From: Carthagonibacter metallireducens
Lineage (GTDB): Bacteria; Gemmatimonadota; Gemmatimonadetes; Palauibacterales; Palauibacteraceae
DNA: 64,000 bases
NCBI GenBank assembly: GCA_023554445.1
Contig: JAMJQQ010000119.1
Coordinates: 14,237 to 78,236 of the forward strand
Direction of reading: 5' to 3'
Below, in pieces: positions 33,545 through 42,618 of the stretch. Position 1 is the stretch's first letter, and every line of letters starts with the position of its first letter. The position numbers and the translations under genes were made by a program. The notes below the pieces were generated by a model, which was not told where the DNA came from, made no database searches, and was given only the letters and a program-made list of their open reading frames with translations.

Positions 33545-35422
33545 TCAGCGATATCTGACCGTGAGCGAGAGGCGACGTCCAGGCTCGGGGTGCAGCTCCA
33601 CGAGCTCGTAGTAACGATCGAGCAGGTTGTCGACCCTGCCCTCGACCTCGAAGCCGGCAACCCCGAGCGTGGGTTTCCAGGCGACAGCGAAATCCGCGGT
33701 CGCGAATCCCGGTAGCGACCGGGTGCCGGCGACCGTCGTGGTTCGCGATCCTGTCCAGCGGACCCAGGCCCGGATCGAGAGACGCGTCGACCACCGCTGG
33801 AGACCGAGCGTCGCCGCGGTGCCGGGGCGATACGGCACGGGATTCTGATTCGACCCGAATCCGAGTCGGCTGTGATCCAGGGTGGCGGCTGCGCTCAATC
33901 CCCAGCCGGCCGAGCGGGTTCGCTGCGTAGAAACCTCGACCGAGCCTTCGACCCCGTAGCTGACCAGCCTGTCCAGGTTGCGAGGCGTCCACAGGGCCGC
34001 CGCGCTCGCCAGCCATACGATCGGATCTTCGGTCTGCCGGTACCAGCCGGAGATTCCTCCGGACAGTTCGTATCCGCCCGCGTCACTGCTTCCCTCCAGG
34101 CCCATCTCTGCGTCGAGAATGACACGCTCGGGCTCGAGATCCGGATTCGAGCGAACGCGCAATCCCGGCGAGAAATTCAGATCTGCGAGGGTCGGCATGC
34201 GAAATGCCTGTCCTGCCCTGGCACGCAGGGCGATGCGTGAGCCGACGGGGACGCGCAGCCCGATCTCCGGGCTCACCGCCGCCCCTTCGGCCGTGCCGTC
34301 GATCGAAATGGCCGGACGCACGAGAAATGACTCGACAGAGAAGGAGCGGGCCGCCGACCCGCCGATCATCAGCCGCCGGACCTCTCCGGAGAGGTCATCG
34401 CCCTCGAGGCTCTCCAGCGAAAAGCGGCCGGCCAGTTCCAGCCTCTCCGGGCCTCCGGTCCTCGTCTCGACTCCGGCACCGAGAATCCGCGCGTCCCGAG
34501 TGGTGGTCTGCCCACCGCCTGTCCCCATATCCCAGTCGGAGGTGGACCAACCGAACCGTCCGGATATCCCGATACGGCTTCCCTCCCACCCCAGCGAGGC
34601 GACCGCTCTTCCCTCCTTCCACCGCGCCCTGTCGAACAGTCGGTTCCCCATGGGACCCGGGCTCCCTCGCTCGACGGCATCGTACCGGAACCCGAGGCGG
34701 GTTCGCCCGCGCGAAGCGGAGGACGCGATCGAGAAGCGCGAGCCGTCGGTATTCGTGCGTGTTTCGACGGGAGAACCCGGAACCAGGCGATTCTCGAAGG
34801 AAAAGTCGTTCTCGGCGTGGTCCGCCGAGATCGAGAGTGAGGCCCTGCCAGCGGTTCCCGATCCGGCGACCTGAACCTCGCCTCCGAAGCCCCCGAACGA
34901 CGACACCCGGAGTGCGCCTGTCGCCTCGGACGCGCGCGCTTCTCGGGAGCTGAGGAGCAATACGCCTGCCATCGCTCCGGTACCGTAGCGTGCGGAAGAG
35001 GCGCCGCGAACGAGCGTCGCCGAACTGAGCGTCCCGATAGGGACCGTCGACAGATCCGCCCGCCCGGTCATCGGATCGTTCAGCGGATGTCCGTCGAGCA
35101 GGACGAGAACGCCCTCCGGGCGACTGCCCCGAACGCTGATGAACTCCCCTCCCGCCAGCGCCGAGCCTCTCGTGGAGGATCCGGAAACGCTCGACAGCCA
35201 CTCGCCGAGATCGCGCCACGGGACCGGTGCACCGTCGAACTGCACCTCCGACACGGACCGAGTGAGAGACTCATCCCCAGGCCGCCAGCGAACGGTCGCT
35301 TCGATGGCGGGGAGCACCAGGGGATCGGCAGGTCGATCCTCCTCTTGCGTCAGACCGCTCCCAGGAATCGCGATGACCAGGGCAATACACCCGGTGAGAG
35401 AGCGGAACGGCCGCCGCCTCAT
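33545..35422 (-). CDS. btuB: BtuB-like TonB-dependent outer-membrane receptor
   Basis: Outer-membrane receptor of 625 aa with signal peptide (about 1-25), a plug domain (about 40-165; SVRGSRPEGVLVLLDGHPLNDP and VEIVRGASSARYGTGAMAG-like) and a 22-strand barrel (GFRYDAVERGSPGPMG onward, ending in VTVRYR). Such receptors import cobalamin with TonB energy. No TonB gene is in the window. It is cotranscribed with btuD (4-bp overlap). Preference for B12 is inferred from riboswitch control. Confidence 0.9.
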   Translation of the reverse strand: MRRRPFRSLTGCIALVIAIPGSGLTQEEDRPADPLVLPAIEATVRWRPGDESLTRSVSEVQFDGAPVPWRDLGEWLSSVSGSSTRGSALAGGEFISVRGSRPEGVLVLLDGHPLNDPMTGRADLSTVPIGTLSSATLVRGASSARYGTGAMAGVLLLSSREARASEATGALRVSSFGGFGGEVQVAGSGTAGRASLSISADHAENDFSFENRLVPGSPVETRTNTDGSRFSIASSASRGRTRLGFRYDAVERGSPGPMGNRLFDRARWKEGRAVASLGWEGSRIGISGRFGWSTSDWDMGTGGGQTTTRDARILGAGVETRTGGPERLELAGRFSLESLEGDDLSGEVRRLMIGGSAARSFSVESFLVRPAISIDGTAEGAAVSPEIGLRVPVGSRIALRARAGQAFRMPTLADLNFSPGLRVRSNPDLEPERVILDAEMGLEGSSDAGGYELSGGISGWYRQTEDPIVWLASAAALWTPRNLDRLVSYGVEGSVEVSTQRTRSAGWGLSAAATLDHSRLGFGSNQNPVPYRPGTAATLGLQRWSTRLSIRAWVRWTGSRTTTVAGTRSLPGFATADFAVAWKPTLGVAGFEVEGRVDNLLDRYYELVELHPEPGRRLSLTVRYR

Positions 35423-36231
35423 CTCGGTCGCCCACCAGCATTCGAGTCCCCATCCGGCGCTACGGGAATGGCGAACCGCCCCAGCTCGCCGAGGTCCCGC
35501 ACGTCCACCGCGCAGCCGAATGCCGCACCCAGCCGCTCTGCCGTGAACACTTCCTGCGGCGTGCCTGTGGCGGCCACACGTCCATCCGACAACAGCACGA
35601 CCCGATCCGAAAACCGGCTGGCGAGGTTCAAGTGATGCGTGACAGTAATCGTCGTAAGCGACTTTTCCCTCGTCAGTTGGGCAATCTGACGAAAGGTGTT
35701 GTACTCGTGGGCGAGGTCGAGGTGCGCGACCGGCTCGTCCAGCAGCAGCGTGTCAGCCTGCTGCGCCAGGGCCCGAGCCAATCGTGCCCGCTGCAGCTCG
35801 CCCGCCGACAGGGTGAACAGATAGCGCTCGGAGAACTCATCGAGCCCGACTTCCCGGAGGGATGTCGCCACGATGTCCCGGTCGGAGTCACCGGCGGGAC
35901 GCCAGGACCCCAGATGAGGATGCCGCCCCATGGCTACGAGCTCGCGCACTTTCAGCGGAAAGGCGAATTCCTCCGTCGCCGATACGAGCGCCACGCGCCG
36001 CGCCAGCTCCCGCCGCGGCCATTCCATGCTGGGCCGCCCCTCGAAGCGCGCCTGTCCGGAGTCGGGGCGGAGGATTCCGAGCAGGGCGCGCAGCAACGTG
36101 CTCTTCCCTGCTCCATTGGGCCCGAGCACCGAGGTATGTACGCCCGGTTCGAAGACCAGGCTGACATCGCGAAGCGCCGGCTCTCCCGCTTCGCCGTAGC
36201 GGACGGTCAGGTTCTCCACCTGGAAGCTCAA
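35419..36231 (-). CDS. btuD: BtuD-type cobalamin ABC transporter ATPase
   Basis: ATPase of 270 aa. Walker A GPNGAGKST, signature LSAGELQRARLARAL, Walker B LLLDEPVAHLDL and a His-loop VTHHLNL are present. The TTG start at 36231 is the codon that overlaps the btuC stop (TTGA), a rare but coherent choice; a GTG five codons later is the alternative. The C-terminal extension (about 225-270) is typical for the FecE/BtuD family. The stop overlaps btuB by 4 bp. Confidence 0.9.
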   Translation of the reverse strand: MSFQVENLTVRYGEAGEPALRDVSLVFEPGVHTSVLGPNGAGKSTLLRALLGILRPDSGQARFEGRPSMEWPRRELARRVALVSATEEFAFPLKVRELVAMGRHPHLGSWRPAGDSDRDIVATSLREVGLDEFSERYLFTLSAGELQRARLARALAQQADTLLLDEPVAHLDLAHEYNTFRQIAQLTREKSLTTITVTHHLNLASRFSDRVVLLSDGRVAATGTPQEVFTAERLGAAFGCAVDVRDLGELGRFAIPVAPDGDSNAGGRPR

Positions 36232-37220
36232 GTCGATCCACCCCGGGTGCGAAGCAGGACGAGGAAGAAGGGAACGCCGAGAAACGCCGTGACCACACCG
36301 ATCGGGATCTCGACAGGTCCTCCAATGACCCTCGCGGCCGTATCCACGACCAGGAGCGCGGCTCCGCCGGCGAGGAAGCACGTGGGGATCAGTCCGCGAT
36401 GTGCACTGCCCCAGACCATCCGCACGGCATGTGGAACGACCAGTCCCACGAATCCGATGACGCCCGCGACGCTCACGGTGACAGCGGCCAGCAGCGATGC
36501 CAGGAAGAACGCGATCCGCTTGATCCGCTCGACCTCGGTCCCGATCGCGGCTGCCGTTTCTTCGCCGAGCGCAAGGGCATCGAGGTGTCGTCCGAGTCCC
36601 CACGCGGCGGCGGATGCCGGAATTGCCCAGGCGGCGAGGACCGCCACCATCCGCCAGGAAAATCCAGACAGGCTGCCGAGGGTCCAGAAGAAAGCTGACC
36701 GCAGTGTCTCGGCAGGCGAGAAGACCAGAATGAGAGTGATGCACGCCCCGAAGAAAGCGCTGACGACGACCCCGGCCAGGATGAGGACCCGCGTGTCGAG
36801 TCGGTCGGATACGCGGGCGACGGCGAACACGATGGCGATGGCCAGCAGTCCGCCGATCAGTGCCGCGACGGGAAGCAGAAAGCCCCCGAGCCTGCCCAGG
36901 CCGAGAGCCAGCGCTCCGACCGCGGCGAGCGCCGCACCGGAGGAAACGCCGAGCAGGTAGGGCTCGGCCAGGGGATTCCGGAGTAGCGCCTGGAAGACGG
37001 CCCCCGAAACGGCGAGCGACGCCCCGACGAGCACGGCTCCGAATACTCGTGGCAACCGCAAGTCGATTACGATCCGGCGCGCGATCTGGTCTCCGCCGCT
37101 TCCGAAAGCGCCGACTACCTCGCCCGGAGAGAGACCCGCCGGACCGACCATCGTGCCGACGGCAGCGCCCCCGAACAGTAGAGCCAGGAGAACCAGGTAG
37201 CGGGCTCCCGAGTTCACCAC
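36228..37220 (-). CDS. btuC: BtuC-type cobalamin ABC transporter permease
   Basis: Permease of 330 aa of the FecCD family with about ten helices. LRLPRVFGAVLVGASLAVSGAVFQALLRNPLAEPYLLGVSSGA contains the family's early signature (shown here in two parts by motif), and GFVGLVVPHAVRM is the coupling-helix region. Start is GTG, with 7-bp overlap with the btuF stop. Cobalamin specificity is inferred from the riboswitch. Confidence 0.9.
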   Translation of the reverse strand: MVNSGARYLVLLALLFGGAAVGTMVGPAGLSPGEVVGAFGSGGDQIARRIVIDLRLPRVFGAVLVGASLAVSGAVFQALLRNPLAEPYLLGVSSGAALAAVGALALGLGRLGGFLLPVAALIGGLLAIAIVFAVARVSDRLDTRVLILAGVVVSAFFGACITLILVFSPAETLRSAFFWTLGSLSGFSWRMVAVLAAWAIPASAAAWGLGRHLDALALGEETAAAIGTEVERIKRIAFFLASLLAAVTVSVAGVIGFVGLVVPHAVRMVWGSAHRGLIPTCFLAGGAALLVVDTAARVIGGPVEIPIGVVTAFLGVPFFLVLLRTRGGST

Positions 37221-38116
37221 TGCAGCTCCGGGTGGAGAACCTCGGCCAGCGCCCGGGCCGCTTTCCCGATTCTCGGACCGAGTCGGTGCAGCAGTCCCGC
37301 ATCCACCGACCGGACCCGCCCGTCTCGCACCGAAGGTATGACCGCCCAGCCCGGGCGTGTTGCAGGGTCGGCAGGCATTCCGTCGGGCATGATCGGAACG
37401 AGGATCAGCTGCGGTGACCGGACTACGATGGCCTCCAACGAGACCTGCGGTGACGGCGCCGCCAGGTCCCCGAAGACGTTTTCACCACCTGCTATCGACA
37501 CGAGAGTGTCCAGATAGCTGCCCGCGCCCACAGTTATCGCAGGTGGCCAGGCTACGTCGTAATAGACGCGAGTTCGGGGCAGGTCACGAGTCGCGCGAGC
37601 CACTTCCGCGAGATCGAACTCGATCGAGGCCCACAACGACTCCGCGGTGCTCTTGCGTCCGAGCAGGTCCCCCAACCGCAGAACGTTGCGCTGTAGATCG
37701 TCGAGGTCATCGATCCGGATTGCCAGGACGGCGATATCGAGCCGCTCGAATTGGTCCACGGACCGAGCGTTGTCGGAGCCCGCATAGAGGATCACGAGGT
37801 CCGGATTCCGTGCGATCACGCTCTCGGCATCCGGGCGAAGCGCGTCCCCGACGCTGGGGACGGACCTCACCTCCGGCGGTTGATCATCCCAGGTCGAGCG
37901 ACCCGCAACGCTACCTCCGGCCCCGAGCGCGTAGAGCACTTCAGTGATGGCCGGAACGAGGGATACGATACGCGTCGGCGCATCGGGCAGGCTAATGTCC
38001 CTGCCCAGGTCGTCGGTCAAGCGGACCTGAGCGGCGATCGATGGCGCCAGCGCATGCAACAGCAGGATGACGCCCAACAGCGCGATCGTCGATCGCTCCG
38101 CAAAGCGGTACGCCAA
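37214..38116 (-). CDS. btuF: BtuF-like cobalamin-binding periplasmic protein
   Basis: Binding protein of about 300 aa with signal peptide (STIALLGVILLLHALAPSIAAQ) and helical-backbone receptor motifs (RIVSLVPAITEVLYALGAGG and RSVPSVGD). The TTG at 38116 was chosen because the upstream ATG (38164) would place the riboswitch terminator inside the coding sequence. AAGGA lies 9 nt before the TTG and sits in the terminator stem, so both transcription and initiation may be controlled. It is the first gene of the B12 operon. Confidence 0.85.
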   Translation of the reverse strand: MAYRFAERSTIALLGVILLLHALAPSIAAQVRLTDDLGRDISLPDAPTRIVSLVPAITEVLYALGAGGSVAGRSTWDDQPPEVRSVPSVGDALRPDAESVIARNPDLVILYAGSDNARSVDQFERLDIAVLAIRIDDLDDLQRNVLRLGDLLGRKSTAESLWASIEFDLAEVARATRDLPRTRVYYDVAWPPAITVGAGSYLDTLVSIAGGENVFGDLAAPSPQVSLEAIVVRSPQLILVPIMPDGMPADPATRPGWAVIPSVRDGRVRSVDAGLLHRLGPRIGKAARALAEVLHPELQW

Positions 38117-38147
38117 AAAAACCCGTCCTTTCTTCAGAAAGGCCGGG
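38115..38147 (-). terminator. Riboswitch expression-platform terminator
   Basis: On the minus strand CCCG-G-CCTTTC pairs with GAAAGG-A-CGGG and is followed by T7. The 3' arm contains the AAGGA ribosome site of btuF. A ligand-dependent fold could therefore block both elongation and initiation. Confidence 0.85.
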
Positions 38148-38199
38148 CATGACCGAGCCAGCAAAGATTGCCTGCCTCGCCCACACCCTTCCCGCGAAG

Positions 38200-38336
38200 A
38201 GCGTCAGTGGGCAGGGAGGGGCTCGTCTCCTGGCTCGAGAGAACCGGCGGGTGCCGGGCTCCCTCTCACAGTGGCGGGGCCGCGTCGGATTCTCACCGAC
38301 TTCCGTGGGCCCGATCCCTGATGCACGAAGGCTGAG
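38200..38336 (-). promoter_or_regulatory. Cobalamin riboswitch
   Basis: The minus strand contains the B12-box GCCACTG (38269-38275), GGTGAGAATCC (38287-38297), CGCGGCCCCGCCACTGT and a GCCAGGAGAC segment (minus strand near 38220-38240), in riboswitch order. It precedes btuF and is followed by an intrinsic terminator. Adenosylcobalamin binding is expected to switch the operon off. Confidence 0.93.
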
Positions 38337-38399
38337 TTTAGCGAGAGATTTCGGGAATCCGCAAGAGCCCTGACCGGGTGCGTTCTGCCATCTTTGCGA

Positions 38400-39386
38400 T
38401 CAAGTCGAAGGAGGTCTCGCCAGCCGGTAAGAAATGGCGGCTGCCCCCAGCAACGCAACTCCGATCAGGCCCGCGATCAGCACGGGGCCCCAGGCGACGG
38501 GCTCGGACTCGATCGTCAAGCCGACCGACTCTCCCGGCTCTAGGTCGGAGGCCACGAATCGCCGTGCTTCCGATCCCGGCGGCAGTTCGCCGAGTTCGCC
38601 GGGCCTCAACCCGCGCAGGCCGTCCTCCCCGACACCCACCAGGATCAGCTCGAACCGCTCGGTCGGGTACTCGATCGGAAAGTCCAGCTCCGTTCCCTCG
38701 ATGAAGTACCCGTAGGAGAGGCGCATTCCGTTTGGCGGCAGCGTGGCCCTGGCTTCGACCCTTCCATCCGACTCGGTAATCGATTCGGGCGAGTTACCCC
38801 CCTCTATGGGGGCCCAGGACTGATAGCCACGCGGCAGGAGCATCGACCAGATCGGAATCGAGGCATCCGTTGTCCGCAGTGCGCGTCCGGGGGTGCCGGC
38901 TACGTCGACGATTTCGCCGACCTGAAGGAGGCCGTGCGCCGTCGGGCTCACCACCACGTGCCGCAGCAGCACGGGGTTATTCGTAACGGGCGCCTCGATG
39001 GACTCGACCTCGTGCACGTAGATGGCGTAGGGGTCGGGCGCCTCCACTCCGGCGTGCAGTATCGGACCGAAGTAGCTGACTCCACCGCGCACGGAAGCGG
39101 CAGCATAGAGAATCTCCGGATTCTCCGCTTCCTCGATCGTCAGACGAAACCGCCCGGAGGCGTCAGCCGTCGTGGAATCTACGACCTCGCCGGAGACCGA
39201 GGTGATGCGGTGAAGCAGCACCACGGCCCCTGACACGGCCGTGGAATCGGCGGCCGAGTAGACGGTACCGCGGATCTCCTGCGCAGGGATCGCCGCGGCC
39301 GAAGCGGCGAGCATGACGAGCAGCAACGGGACAAGGGCGTGACCGCTGCCTTTGCGACCAGGAACAACAATCCGGGTCCCGATCAA
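38400..39386 (-). CDS. Exported carboxypeptidase-regulatory-like domain protein
   Basis: Protein of 328 aa with an N-terminal signal peptide (about 1-36), a Ig-like/carboxypeptidase-regulatory domain at about 38-100 (EIRGTVYSAADSTAVSGAVVLLHR and DASGRFRLTI), a beta-rich middle and a C-terminal helix (about 300-320) with RLARPPST tail. Probably envelope-located and anchored, of unknown function. Its ATG overlaps the bifunctional-nuclease-family gene as ATGA. Confidence 0.75.
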   Translation of the reverse strand: MIGTRIVVPGRKGSGHALVPLLLVMLAASAAAIPAQEIRGTVYSAADSTAVSGAVVLLHRITSVSGEVVDSTTADASGRFRLTIEEAENPEILYAAASVRGGVSYFGPILHAGVEAPDPYAIYVHEVESIEAPVTNNPVLLRHVVVSPTAHGLLQVGEIVDVAGTPGRALRTTDASIPIWSMLLPRGYQSWAPIEGGNSPESITESDGRVEARATLPPNGMRLSYGYFIEGTELDFPIEYPTERFELILVGVGEDGLRGLRPGELGELPPGSEARRFVASDLEPGESVGLTIESEPVAWGPVLIAGLIGVALLGAAAISYRLARPPST

Positions 39387-39973
39387 GGTACGAATTTCCC
39401 GAAGTCCTCGGGGTCGAGGCCCTTCAGGTATTCCCGCAGACTCTCGCCCGTCGGCCGTGCTTCTCCCTCACTCGCCCCAGCAGGTTCGGACTCGCCTTCC
39501 GGAGGCATCCAGGGCGGGACGGGATCGTCCTCGTCCGGCTGATCGATTTCGAGTTGGGTACGGCCGAGAAGTCCCGCCGACGCGAAGATCGGAGCCGCAG
39601 CCCTGAGAGCCAGGGCGACACTGTCGCTGGGGCGGGAATCGATCGAGATCATCTCTCCGTTCCGACGAAACACCAGCGACGCGAAATAGGTGTTCTCCTC
39701 GACGCGCGTGATGAGCACGCGCACGAGCTCGCTGCCGAGACTGCCTACGATGGTGCTCACCAGGTCGTGGGTGAGGGGACGACTGAACTTGATGCCCGCC
39801 AGTTCCATGGCGATGGCACTGGCCTCCGCCGGACCGATCCAGATCGGCAGCAGACGCTCTCCTTCCACCTCCCGGAGAATGACGACAGGCGTATTGGATG
39901 CCTTGTCGAGCCCGAGGCTCGCGACCTCGACCCGCACCAGATCTCCGGATCCCATTCCTCCGCCCTCGCTCAT
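39383..39973 (-). CDS. Bifunctional nuclease family protein (DUF151)
   Basis: Protein of about 196 aa with the BFN domain (about 10-140; VVILREVEGERLLPIWIGPAEASAIAMEL and SIDSRPSDSVALALRAAAPIF). The C-terminal tail (about 150-196) is acidic and Gly/Pro rich. Members bind or cleave nucleic acid, but function in bacteria is poorly known. The start at 39973 (MSEGGGMGSG) avoids overlap with ahcY; a longer frame starts at 40006. Confidence 0.85.
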   Translation of the reverse strand: MSEGGGMGSGDLVRVEVASLGLDKASNTPVVILREVEGERLLPIWIGPAEASAIAMELAGIKFSRPLTHDLVSTIVGSLGSELVRVLITRVEENTYFASLVFRRNGEMISIDSRPSDSVALALRAAAPIFASAGLLGRTQLEIDQPDEDDPVPPWMPPEGESEPAGASEGEARPTGESLREYLKGLDPEDFGKFVP

Positions 39974-39992
39974 GCGCTCCCGGTTTCCACGC

Positions 39993-41348
39993 TCAAGTCC
40001 CCACATCCCAGGACTTCAGGTACTCGACCTGCTCCCGGGTCAACGTGTCGATCTCGATCTCCATCGAAGCCAGCTTCAGCGCCGCGATCTCGCGGTCGAG
40101 CCGATCCGGCACCCGATGAACCTGCTTCGACAGCGCTCTCCCTTCATCCGCAAGAAGATACTCGGCGGCCAGCGCCTGGTTCGCGAACGACATGTCCATG
40201 ACGCTTGCCGGATGGCCTTCAGCTGCCGCGAGGTTGATCAATCGGCCGTTTCCGAGCAGGGCGATACGCTTGCCGTCCACCACGTATTCCTCAACGAACG
40301 GGCGCAGTTCGATGGGGTCCGACTCCGAGATCGACTGCAGTCCCTTGACGTCGATCTCGATATCGAAGTGCCCCGAGTTACAGACGATCGCCCCATCCTT
40401 CATCCGGCGGAAATGCTCTTCTCGCACCACGTGGGCATTCCCGGTGAGAGTCACGAACAGATCGCCTTCGGGGGCCGCATCGGCCATCGGCAGCACACGA
40501 AAACCATCCATCGTGGCTTCGAGAGCAGCGAGCGGATCGACCTCGGTCACGATCACGCTCGCCCCGGCCCCTCGTGCCCGCATCGCGACTCCACGCCCGC
40601 ACCAGCCGTACCCGGCAACGACTACGGTACTCCCGGCGAGCAGCATGTTGGTCGCACGCAGGATGCCGTCGAGGGTAGACTGACCGGTACCATAGCGGTT
40701 GTCGAACATGTGCTTGGTGAGGCTGTCGTTGACGGCGATCACCGGGAACTGGAGGATTCCGTCCTTCGCCATCGCGCGCAGACGCACGATTCCCGTCGTG
40801 GTCTCCTCCGTCGAACCTGCCACGCCTGAAACGACCCGCGCGCGTTCGCCGGGCGAGAGATCCGCGATCCAGCTCCGGACCGGTCCTGCAAGGTCGTCAA
40901 GACGATCGAGTGCGATCATGTGGAGTGCCCCGACGAGGTCGGCGCCGTCATCCATGGTCACCGCGGGCCGGTGTTCGAGCGCGGCACGGATGTGATCGTA
41001 ATACCTGTCGTTGTCCTCTCCCTTTACCGCATAGACTCCTATTCCCAGCTCCTGAACCAGCCAGGCAGCCACATCGTCCTGCGTGGAAAGAGGATTGGAC
41101 GCGCACAGAACGACGTCCGCTCCACCGGCCTTCAGCGTCCGCATGAGATTCGCCGTTTCGGTCGTCACGTGGAGACAGGCCGACACCCTGACGCCATCGA
41201 GCGGCCTCTCCGTCTCGAATCGCTCCCGGATGCTTCGCAGAACGGGCATGAACCGATCGGCCCATTCGACTCGCTTCCGTCCCGACTCCGCCAGCGACAG
41301 GTCAGCGACATCATGGCCCGGCAGATCTACGCGTGTATTCACCTTCAC
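39993..41348 (-). CDS. ahcY: Adenosylhomocysteinase
   Basis: NAD-dependent hydrolase of 451 aa splitting S-adenosylhomocysteine. SACLHVTTETANLMRTLKAGGADV, SSTEETTTG-like region GSTEETTTGIVRL, NAD-binding GYGWCGRGVAMRARGAGASV and the C-terminal VPDRLDREIAALKL are family features. It lies 36 bp after metK, forming a methyl-cycle pair. The length is close to the usual 430-480. No SAH riboswitch was seen. Confidence 0.95.
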   Translation of the reverse strand: MKVNTRVDLPGHDVADLSLAESGRKRVEWADRFMPVLRSIRERFETERPLDGVRVSACLHVTTETANLMRTLKAGGADVVLCASNPLSTQDDVAAWLVQELGIGVYAVKGEDNDRYYDHIRAALEHRPAVTMDDGADLVGALHMIALDRLDDLAGPVRSWIADLSPGERARVVSGVAGSTEETTTGIVRLRAMAKDGILQFPVIAVNDSLTKHMFDNRYGTGQSTLDGILRATNMLLAGSTVVVAGYGWCGRGVAMRARGAGASVIVTEVDPLAALEATMDGFRVLPMADAAPEGDLFVTLTGNAHVVREEHFRRMKDGAIVCNSGHFDIEIDVKGLQSISESDPIELRPFVEEYVVDGKRIALLGNGRLINLAAAEGHPASVMDMSFANQALAAEYLLADEGRALSKQVHRVPDRLDREIAALKLASMEIEIDTLTREQVEYLKSWDVGT

Positions 41349-41384
41349 CCCTTCGATTCGATTCTGGTCGATTCGCTCCGGCGG

Positions 41385-42545
41385 TCAGACGGCCGAAAGC
41401 AGGTCCTTGATCCGGTCCGTACGCTCCCACGAGAATGCGCCGTCCTTGCGAGGCTTTCGCCCGAAATGCCCGTACGACGCGGTCTGGCGATAGATCGGCC
41501 TCCGCAGTCCGAGCGCGTCGATGATCGCAGACGGCCTGAGGTCGAAGACCTTGCGCACCACACGGACCATATCCTCATCCGGCATCGCCCCCGTGCCGTA
41601 GCTGTTGACCATCACGGACACAGGACGTGAGACGCCGATCGCGTAGGCCACCTGGATTTCCACTTCCCGGGCGAGACCCGAGGCGACCAGGTTCTTGGCC
41701 ACCCATCGAGCGGCATAACTGGCCGAACGATCCACCTTCGTCGGATCCTTGCCGCTGAACGCTCCCCCTCCGTGACTGCCCAGGCCTCCATACGTGTCCA
41801 CGATGATCTTGCGGCCCGTCACCCCGGCATCTCCGTGCGGCCCACCCGTAACGAATCGGCCTGTAGGATTTATGTGGTAATGGAGGCCCTTCCGCTTCGG
41901 CATCAGCGCTTCCGGGATTTCCGGGTGGATGACGTGCTCCTTGATCGCGCTTTCCAGTTCCTCCTTGCCGACCGACGGGTCGTGCTGCGCGGACAGCACC
42001 ACGGTCCGGACACAGAGAGGCGTACCCTCGTCGTATTCGACCGTTACCTGAGCCTTCCCGTCCGGCCGAAGCCAGGGAAGCGTTCCCTCGCGTCGTACCT
42101 TCGCCAGGCGACGCGTCAGGGCGTGCGCGATGGCGATCGGTACGGGCATCATGCCCACGGTCTCGTTGGTCGCGTAGCCGAACATCATGCCCTGGTCCCC
42201 GGCTCCGCCCCTTCCGACCCCACGGCTGATGTCGCCCGACTGGCGTCCGATGGAAGTGAGGACCGCGCAGGATCGGTGGCTGAAGCCGAAATGCTCGTCG
42301 TCGTACCCGATCTCGCGAACGGTTTCGCGCGCGATCGCACCGAAATCCGGATGGGCCGAGGTCGTGATCTCCCCTGCCAGGACGATGAGGCCCGTGGAGA
42401 CGAGCGTTTCGCAGGCGACTCGGGCGTCTTCATCCTCGGTGAGGATGGCGTCCAGAACGGCGTCCGAGATCTGGTCGGCGATCTTGTCGGGGTGGCCTTC
42501 GGTGACCGACTCCGACGTGAACATGTGGTGATTTCTCTGCGACAC
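41385..42545 (-). CDS. metK: S-adenosylmethionine synthetase
   Basis: Enzyme of about 386 aa from a GTG that gives an MSQRNHHMFTSESVTEGHPDKIADQ start; an ATG at 42524 would remove 7 residues. Signatures GHPDKIADQISDAVLD, GAGDQGMMFGYA and GGGAFSGKDPTKVDRS are present. It makes SAM from methionine and ATP. The long upstream frame overlaps ptsI and is not used. An AGAGAGA site precedes the GTG. It precedes ahcY. Confidence 0.95.
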   Translation of the reverse strand: MSQRNHHMFTSESVTEGHPDKIADQISDAVLDAILTEDEDARVACETLVSTGLIVLAGEITTSAHPDFGAIARETVREIGYDDEHFGFSHRSCAVLTSIGRQSGDISRGVGRGGAGDQGMMFGYATNETVGMMPVPIAIAHALTRRLAKVRREGTLPWLRPDGKAQVTVEYDEGTPLCVRTVVLSAQHDPSVGKEELESAIKEHVIHPEIPEALMPKRKGLHYHINPTGRFVTGGPHGDAGVTGRKIIVDTYGGLGSHGGGAFSGKDPTKVDRSASYAARWVAKNLVASGLAREVEIQVAYAIGVSRPVSVMVNSYGTGAMPDEDMVRVVRKVFDLRPSAIIDALGLRRPIYRQTASYGHFGRKPRKDGAFSWERTDRIKDLLSAV

Positions 42546-42618
42546 GTTCTCTCTCTTTGTCCCTTGATGATTGAGGCGCGAAGCTACGGGCGTGCAGAGG
42601 GCCCGGCAAGCGAAATCG

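Noticed and set aside
42546..42618. SAM or SAH riboswitch in front of metK and ahcY
   Set aside because: The gaps are too short (72 and 36 bp) and lack the conserved helices.
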